Below are positions 57,491 through 64,000 of a stretch of DNA of 64,000 nt, piece by piece. The position numbers were made by a program, and so were the translations under genes. The stretch is from Chamaecyparis obtusa (taxonomy: Eukaryota > Streptophyta > Pinopsida > Cupressales > Cupressaceae). The notes under the pieces are model-generated. The model worked only from the letters and a program-made list of their open reading frames with translations, searched no databases and was not told where the DNA came from. The stretch is taken from the NCBI GenBank assembly GCA_027943335.1, contig BSBK01004082.1, positions 241,501-305,500 of the forward strand, written 5' to 3'. Positions within the stretch are counted from its first letter, which is position 1, and each line of letters opens with the position of its first letter.

Positions 57491-60245
57491 CATGTTCTAT
57501 AAGATCATCATTAAGATTCTTGTTAACAGACTAAAGCCCCTTCTGGACAAAATGATTAGCCCTACTCAAAAAGGTTTTGTGTCAGGAAGGAAAATCCTAG
57601 ATGCTACGATATCCACACATGAAATTATTCACTCCATGGACAGGAGTAAAGCACTAGGTATGGCATTCAAACTTGATATATCTAAGGCTTATGATAAATT
57701 TAATTGGTCCTTTCTTCTAAAAATTCTTAGTAGAATGTGATTTGATGATAAGGTTATTCACATTATTCAAGAATGTACACAAACTGTTAGTTTCTTTGTG
57801 TTGGTCAATGGCTCCCCGAGGGGCTTTTTTCAACCTAAAAAAGGTCTTAGACATGGAGACCCACTCTCCCCCTATCCATTCATTATGATGACTAAAGTTC
57901 TTAGCAAGAATCTGACTGTGCTCTCTTCCATGGGAAGAACAAAAGGTGTCAAAATAGCTTCCACTCTGTAGTAAGCTATCCTGGAACAATTTGTGGATGA
58001 TACTTTCCTCTTTGGGTACTATTCACTAGTTGAAGCTAGATAGTGGAAGAACTTGTTGGAGACTTATGCTATGGCCTCGAGGTAGTGCATCAACTACTAG
58101 AAAAGAAGACTTTTCTTCTTTAAAACCCCTATCAAGATCTAAATCGGAGTGCTTCAGATCCCAAGCTATCAGTCGGCTTCACTCCCCTCCACCTACCTAG
58201 CCCTCCCTCTCACTATCAAAGAGGTCTCTCAAGAATTCTAGAATTCCATCCTAGAGAGAACCTAGAGGAAACTTGCTAGCTGGAAAGGGAAGATCCTTAG
58301 CAATGCTCGTAAACTCCAACTAGTAGCTTCTACTCTCCAGGGGATACTTGTTTACTTTTTGTCCCTCTTCAAGATCAAAAGCTACATGGCTGATAGGCTT
58401 GAAAAGATTCAAAGAACATTTCTGTGGGCTAGATCTTAAGAGAAAAAGAGGATGTCCTTGGTCAATTGGGAAACTGTTTGTCTTCCTAAAAGACTAGGAG
58501 GCTTGGGACTTAAGAGAATTGGCATGCTAAACAAGGCCCTCACCATGAAAGTGGCATGGAAGCTTATAAAAAGAAAAGTGAATTGGTGTAAAATCATGGA
58601 AGCTAAATATGTTCAAGGGAACCCTTATGGGATGTTGTACCAGGACAATGACCTTCCCCATGTTCCAAACTCTGGGTGAATATTTTCAAATGCAAAAACA
58701 TGCTTTCTAAGGGTGCCTTCTGGCAACTCAAAAATGGGAGATCCATATGATTCTGGCATGACTCATGGATCCATTATACACTACCCTTTCTGGGTCATTT
58801 GGCCCCCTCATGACCTACATCAAGCCTATCCTTGGTGATATAACCTACAACTACATGGCTGGAGGTTGATGGAAAAATGTAGCGCACCTTGTTAGAAACA
58901 GATCTCAGTTGGAACAATTAGCTAATAAACTTATGGAAATTTTGGGAAATGTCAAAATTCCTAGAATTAATTGCCATGACTCTATCATTTGGGCCCCCAC
59001 ACAAGATAGAATATTCTTAGTCAAGATTGCTTACAACCTCCTTCTAAAGGAAGAGAGCAACCCTGAAGATTGGAAAAATGTGTGGATTCCTCACCTGACT
59101 CTGAAAATAAACTTCTTTTGGTGGACGCTAATGCATGGTAAAGTGCTAACCCATGAAAACCTTATAAAAAGAGGGTTCTCCCTAGCTAGTAGATGTGTCC
59201 TCTACAAAAAGGAGGAGGAAACTATGAACCACCTATTCAAACATTGCGACTACTCTACTAGTATTTGGCATGGAGTTATTGGAAGACTGGGGATCCCCTG
59301 GGTCCTTGGGGAGGATATCCACAAATTTACTATTTGGTGATCCCCTTCCAATCACCCCCTCCTCCATCTCCTATGACACTTACTCCCCCCGCACATTTGT
59401 TGGACTATATAAAAAGGAAGGAATAAAAGGATATTCAAGGAGACTGATTCCCTGCCTGAGGCCTCTCTCTATCTAGGCACCAATCTCCTATGTGAGAAAG
59501 GTGCCTCAACTAATTGGAAACTTTCCTTTGCACCCCCTTCATCCTTGGAGATCAAAATTGTTGACAATTGGAACTTGTTGGTTGGCTTCACTAGGTTTGA
59601 CAACTCAAATTTAATGGTCCAGAATGCTACTCGTTGGGTTGCCCCACCCTTTGGCTGGATCAAATTAAACTTTGATGGGGTGGAAAACAATCTTTCCTAG
59701 GGTGGGGGTGGAGTGCTATGCGACCACAATGGTTCTTTCCTTTTGGATTATGCTAGGCCACTTAGAAATAGTACTATTAACCAAGCCGAAGGCATGACTC
59801 TTCTATGGGGGATAAAATTTGTCATCTCTAAGAATATCAGGTTGTTGATGATCGAGGAGGACTCCAAAGTTATTATGGAGGCTGTTAACTGAAGGTTGAG
59901 TGTAGGGTGGTGGGTGAACACTGTCATAGTGAAAATTTAGGAGATTCTCAACAACTTCCAGAACACTATCATTTCCCATACCTACAGGGAAGGTAACTCG
60001 GTGGCTGATTCTGTGGCTGGTATTGGGCTCAAAAAAACTAGGGTGGTCAGTCGGGAGGAGATTAGTTTGCTACCAAAGGAGACTCAATGGCTAATCAGGT
60101 GAGAAAAATATGACACCAATAATGTTTAAAATGGGTCGCATTGTTGATATAATTATTGAGGGCCCCACCAAGCTTCTATGCTGGCTTAATATGATGATTA
60201 TTATCATTATGACTATGTATGTGCAAAATTTAATAAAGGTTCATA
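57484..60245 (+). mobile_element. 5'-truncated LINE retrotransposon
   Basis: The sequence begins inside the reverse transcriptase, with no endonuclease domain upstream, and ends near 'atttaataaaggttcat' (about 60235), a usual LINE-type tail. The order RT, zinc-binding RVT domain, RNase H is that of plant L1-like LINEs with an RNase H domain. Confidence 0.8.
57492..60110 (+). pseudogene. LINE ORF2 remnant: reverse transcriptase, zf-RVT and RNase H
   Basis: RT motifs: ILVNRLKPLLDKMISPTQ, GFVSGRKILDAT, FKLDISKAYDKFNW, KKGLRHGDPLSPYPFI, and the catalytic box QFVDDTFLFG near 58000. The RT-distal part contains LASWKGK and MSLVNWETVCLPKRLGGLG (58452). zf-RVT: WIPHLTLKINFFWW, HGKVLTHENLIKRG, CVLYKKEEETMNHLFKHC (59090-59250). 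RNase H: KLNFDG, AEGMTLLWG and EEDSKVIMEAV (59660-59890). More than a dozen stops interrupt it, many at positions where related elements have Gln or Trp. Confidence 0.82.
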
Positions 60246-60480
60246 ATTAGCTTTTGAGAGATTATGTATGGAAATGAGGTTGTCCACACCAGCTGGTCAT
60301 TTCAACTATCAAGGACATTAATGGAAAAAATGACTTAACTTCTAATGATTACACTTGGAGATCCACTGGATTTTGTTGTATAGGGCTCGTTTCCCCAAAG
60401 ACCACCCATTTTGTGCCTTTTATGAGAAAAAAATGCATTAAATAGTTAACTCAAAAAGCCATGTTTTATGCCTTGGCTTG
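60246..60480. other. spacer between LINE tail and next repeat
   Basis: No gene recognised. Confidence 0.4.
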
Positions 60481-62411
60481 CAAATCTTGACTCTGTAATT
60501 TTCAAAAAGCATTTGTTGTGGAAACTAGTTCGGTCAAGATGGGTGGCAAAACTCTATGCATTGAACCTGACAAAATCAAAGAGGAGTTCACTTTTGATCC
60601 TCTGGTTATTCACTACTACAAAGATAGTGGCATTTGGGGTTTTATGGAAAGAATGAAGGGTGACCATGATGAACATATTTCTAAGCAATTTGTGTCCTCA
60701 TGATGCAACAGAAAGGTGTCTATCAAGGGCATCCACTTTCAAATCAATGAAGAAGTCATTGGAAAAGTGATGACACTTTCGATAGAGGGAAGAAAATACA
60801 AGATGTTAGAGTAAATTATTAATTATCTTAATTAACTTTACTCCCTTCTTAAGATGTCAAATCATTTTGCTTTAGTTAAATGCACATGCATTAGTTGTTT
60901 TAAATATAAACTTGCATGCATTAGTCATGTAATAGTTAAACTAATTATTACATGTACTAGGGTTTTCCTTTCAAGGCTTTTGATCTCCTTTATATGGATG
61001 ATCCATTGTACATTCAATTCATTCATTAATTAGGGATATTTTCTTCTTCATATTTTTGAGTCAAACCCTTGCCCTCTTCTTGTCTCTACTTCCTTGTAAG
61101 TGGTTTTTGTATGCAGGTCATCTTTGGATTTTTTGGATTTGTATTACTCAAATCCTACACAAGAAAACCAGTAGAATGTTAGACATGAGCAGTCTCAACC
61201 AATTCTTCAGACCTAGAGAAAAGCTTGTTAAAAAGTTTAGAGGTTTCAACTGTGAGTTGCTCCCTGACTTATGGCCTAAGGCTTGTCATATTATCATGAA
61301 GTATTTCAATTTAGAGGGAAAATTTACTATCTTTTACTACTATCACCTATCATTTCTTAATCATATTAGGAATAGAGACCTTATTTCCATCCCATTCTAC
61401 CTCCTCCACTCGTTGGAAAACAACATCCTGGACAAAAAAGAGAACAAAAACCTTGAGAAACCAATTCCCATCCTTCGCCAAGGCCTTTTAATCTATTTGT
61501 ACAATTTCCACAATGAAATTTCCCCCTACCTCAATATCCCCTAATTATCACATATATCACCCTGGATGTTGGTGTTCCAGGAGCTAATAACCCCTCTTAA
61601 TCCCCCTCCCAGTCCATCCAGGAGACTGACCTTATCCCACATAATGGCAAGGGTCTTAAGAGGTGTGTGGAACCCCTTCCAAATGTTGATGGATTTAGAG
61701 GACTCCCATGTCTTCATGTCTCTAGAAGAGAAAGATACAATGGTGGATGATAAAACCCCTAAAGCTAAGAAGAGGCTTAAGAAACCAAAAAATTTGGACA
61801 GTTAGGTGGGGACGGAGGTTGAAATGGATGGTACCATTTGATGGTGCTCTAACAAAATTGCCAAAGAAAAGTGTAAAAGATGGATAAGGGAAGTGGCCTC
61901 TAAGGACAAGACACTTTCATAGGATATGGATACATCTGGCCCCTCTGGATCAATTAAGGGCTCCTCAGCTGAGCATTTGAGCTCTCCGAGGTCTAGCAAC
62001 ATTCCTCCTTTGAATCCCTCACCCATGGTGGATGAAATCCTTCATAGCAATACCCTGACCCCACCCTCTCCCCACACTAAGAAGGTCAATTACCTCTACA
62101 CTGAGCACACTACCATGGTTGTTGATGGGTATGCTAGGTTCAAAGCATCCCTCAAGAAAAAACTCATTGAGCTGGACAAGGAGATATTGGGTATCAAGTA
62201 GGATATGAAGGAAATCAAGGCCCGCATCACTGACTCCAAAAAAATTTCCCTCAAAGTAATGCATGCATCAGCTATGACTCTATGTAATGTGAAGGAGAAG
62301 ATTCTTGGTGGTAAGCTAGAAGCTAATGGGGATAATAGAGACCTCTTCCTATTTGTGCAGGAAGAATGGGCCGCCACCTTGTTGTCCAAGCGGTTAGGTG
62401 ATAGGACTTAA
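60481..62411 (+). pseudogene. large broken ORF of the unrecognised repeat family (copy 2)
   Basis: Coding-like pieces in order: 60518-60830 with DKIKEEFTFDPLVIHYYKD, DEHISKQFVSS and INEEVIGKVMTLSIEG; 61200-61540 with WPKACHIIMKYFNLEGKF, LISIPFYLLHSLENN and LRQGLLIYLYNF; a lysine-rich part (61566-61805); a Ser/Pro-rich linker (61926-62080); and a coiled coil with FKASLKKKLIELDKEI and a short conserved-looking end EEWAATLLSKRL (62380). The IPFYL and QGLLIYLY motifs correspond to ISIPFYLYSS and EGLLLFLYDY in the minus-strand copy at 11.4-11.7 kb. An AT-rich interval (60830-61150) may be an insertion or intron. Not recognised; no enzyme motif seen. Confidence 0.5.
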
Positions 62412-62760
62412 CTATTGTTGGTGCCATGGTGATTTTTTCTTGTTTTGAGCCCTTGGGTCCCTGGTTTTATTCTAGGTTTTTTTGTTTTTTGGTTAAGTAT
62501 TTAAGTCTTTGGTTTAGCCCTGGAAGCTAGTTTACTATTACTATATTCAAGACTTTTTGGTTAAACTAGAACTGTGGTTCATTCTTTTTGTTAAGGATCT
62601 GCAAGATTGTTTTTGATGGAGGTAGACTAGACACTATTACTTTGTTGTTTATCTGTTGTGAAGCTAGTGTTGTTAATGTGCTATTAGTCTTCCTTGTTCC
62701 ATGGGCCAACACCCTCTTGCTACTCTTTCTATCAAAAAATATTAGTATTAGTCAAAGATC
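62412..62760 (+). other. 3' tail of the repeat ORF
   Basis: T/G-rich non-coding stretch ending 'tctatcaaaaaatattag', comparable to 899-1130. Suggests a LINE-type 3' end. Confidence 0.35.
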
Positions 62761-63409
62761 TTTTGAAAAATGTAAAGATACAAAGGGAGACACGCCAATA
62801 AAATATTATGGACACTTTCAGTGGGAGATCATGAGGCAATCATAGACACATTGCAAAAAAGAGAGGAGGTTGATGGTACCTTAGGTTGAATCAAATTTAT
62901 ACATATAAGCTTTTGTTATTTGTCTTATTTTTATATGGTGTTCTATATGTAGATGTCTTCTTTCAAGTCTCATATGTAGAGCTAATTCATTTGGTTTTCA
63001 AGTGTCAAGTACAACTTGACAACATAGATGAATTTAAATAAATGAAAATTGACTTTAAATGAAGTTTACATTTAAATACATATTTTCTAACATTTCAACA
63101 TTCATTTTTATGATGCAAGACCTGTAGAAGAACATAGACATGATCTATTTATGTAGTTCATTACACATTTTTATTCATCCAAGTTTGGTTTTATAAAAAG
63201 CATGAGTTCACTTATATTCATCCAAAAAAAATTATATATAAGTTAAATTCATAGTTATATTTATATAATTTTTTTCTAAATATTTAACTATGTGCATTGG
63301 TCATATGTTCACTAATAGATAATGATAGATTTATTTGTACATCCATATCTATAGTTCAAACTAATAGATCTCATAGTTTTTTATTAAGTAAAATAGGTTT
63401 TGATGGGTA
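62761..63409. other. no gene recognised
   Basis: AT-rich, no supported ORF. Confidence 0.4.
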
Positions 63410-63599
63410 CCTAAAACCATTTACAAGGTCACAAAAGATAGACATAAACAACCCACAAAAAGGAAACAGGTCAAGACCTAAATGAGGGTTTTACCAACAA
63501 GTTCCCACAAACCTAGAACAAACAAAGCTCAAGAAGAGCCCCAAGAAAACCCAGCCAAAAGAAAAACCCAATAATTTAGGATTTTCCTTTAGCACCCTT

Positions 63600-63920
63600 C
63601 TAATGAGATGAAAGGGTCATATCAAAAGAAGGCAAAGATCTCTTGGAATGTTTACCTTTAATCTTAATCAAACCTTCTTCAACCTTAGCATCATCATTAT
63701 TCCAATCCAATGAATCCAAAACATCAGAAATAAACCCCCCAGAGGGGGCAACACTCTCCGCAATGGCAGCCATTTGAGAACCAGGGCCAGGGAGAGGGAC
63801 AACTCCAATAGAAGAACCAATAGGAGAAGACCCAACGGCTAACCCTACAGGAGAACCAAAAGGAGAAGAACCAAAACCAATAGAAGGGGAGACCACCATA
63901 GAACCTGAAGGAATCCACAC
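63600..63920 (-). pseudogene. C-terminal fragment of a Gly/Ser/Pro-rich ORF, probably retroelement
   Basis: Minus-strand frame of 106 codons: a Gly/Ser/Pro/Val repeat-like stretch followed by SDVLDSLDWNNDDAKVEEG and a basic end KGKHSKRSLPSF. Downstream (63599-63410) is a T/G-rich tail ending in 'acttaataaaa' on the minus strand, like a LINE 3' end. It could be the end of a LINE ORF1 or similar; the upstream part is close to the window edge. A host gene cannot be excluded. Confidence 0.3.
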
Positions 63921-64000
63921 AAACGCAGATGAAGGAGGAAAACAACACCCACAACTACTCCAGCAATAGGAGGAGAAGACACAGGGTGAACCTACTCAAC

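Overview
This window looks like nuclear DNA of a seed plant, most likely a conifer or other gymnosperm. It is AT-rich and gene-poor, dominated by old, nested and decayed LTR retrotransposons, with one LINE. The only recognisable host genes are two intron-containing SKP1-like genes on the minus strand. The organism is inferred from style; there is no diagnostic marker gene.

Layout. 0-4 kb: no clear gene, only a short coiled-coil ORF (527-898) belonging to a repeated ORF family. 4-7.6 kb: SKP1-like gene 1 (5093-5785) inside a duplicated block. 7.6-17 kb: decayed coding repeats, a large broken minus-strand ORF of unknown family (about 10.33-12.87 kb), an LTR edge at 13233 and inverted-repeat-rich DNA. 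16.9-27.6 kb: a second copy of the SKP1 block; gene 2 (19432-26315) has a complete 6101-bp Ty1/copia element (19850-25950) inside its single intron. 27.6-35.6 kb: two more LTRs of a copia-like group, an RNase H remnant, and a pol-less element that carries gag zinc knuckles plus a long unknown ORF, itself holding a 335-bp TRIM (34741-35075). 36.3-38.05 kb: two further copies of the DNA that lies upstream of SKP1. 38.05-53.59 kb: a gypsy-type element with gag and protease but no reverse transcriptase, whose 5' LTR is split by a 7.7-kb copia element (38842-46560). 53.6-55.1 kb: the rest of the interrupted host block. 55.9-60.2 kb: a foldback, an unknown broken ORF and a 5'-truncated LINE. 60.4-62.8 kb: a second large copy of the unknown ORF family. 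63.4-64 kb: a minus-strand ORF fragment running toward the window edge.

How it fits together. The SKP1 genes encode the adaptor of SCF ubiquitin ligases (linking cullin to F-box proteins) and arose by segmental duplication. Gene 1 preserves the pre-insertion intron sequence, so the copia insertion point and its 5-bp target duplication can be read directly. Insertions can be ordered: the pol-less gypsy element entered a copy of the SKP1-upstream block, then the copia element entered its 5' LTR. Nearly every transposon ORF is broken by stop codons that look like C-to-T changes. Boundaries were read by eye; no alignment or database search was run.
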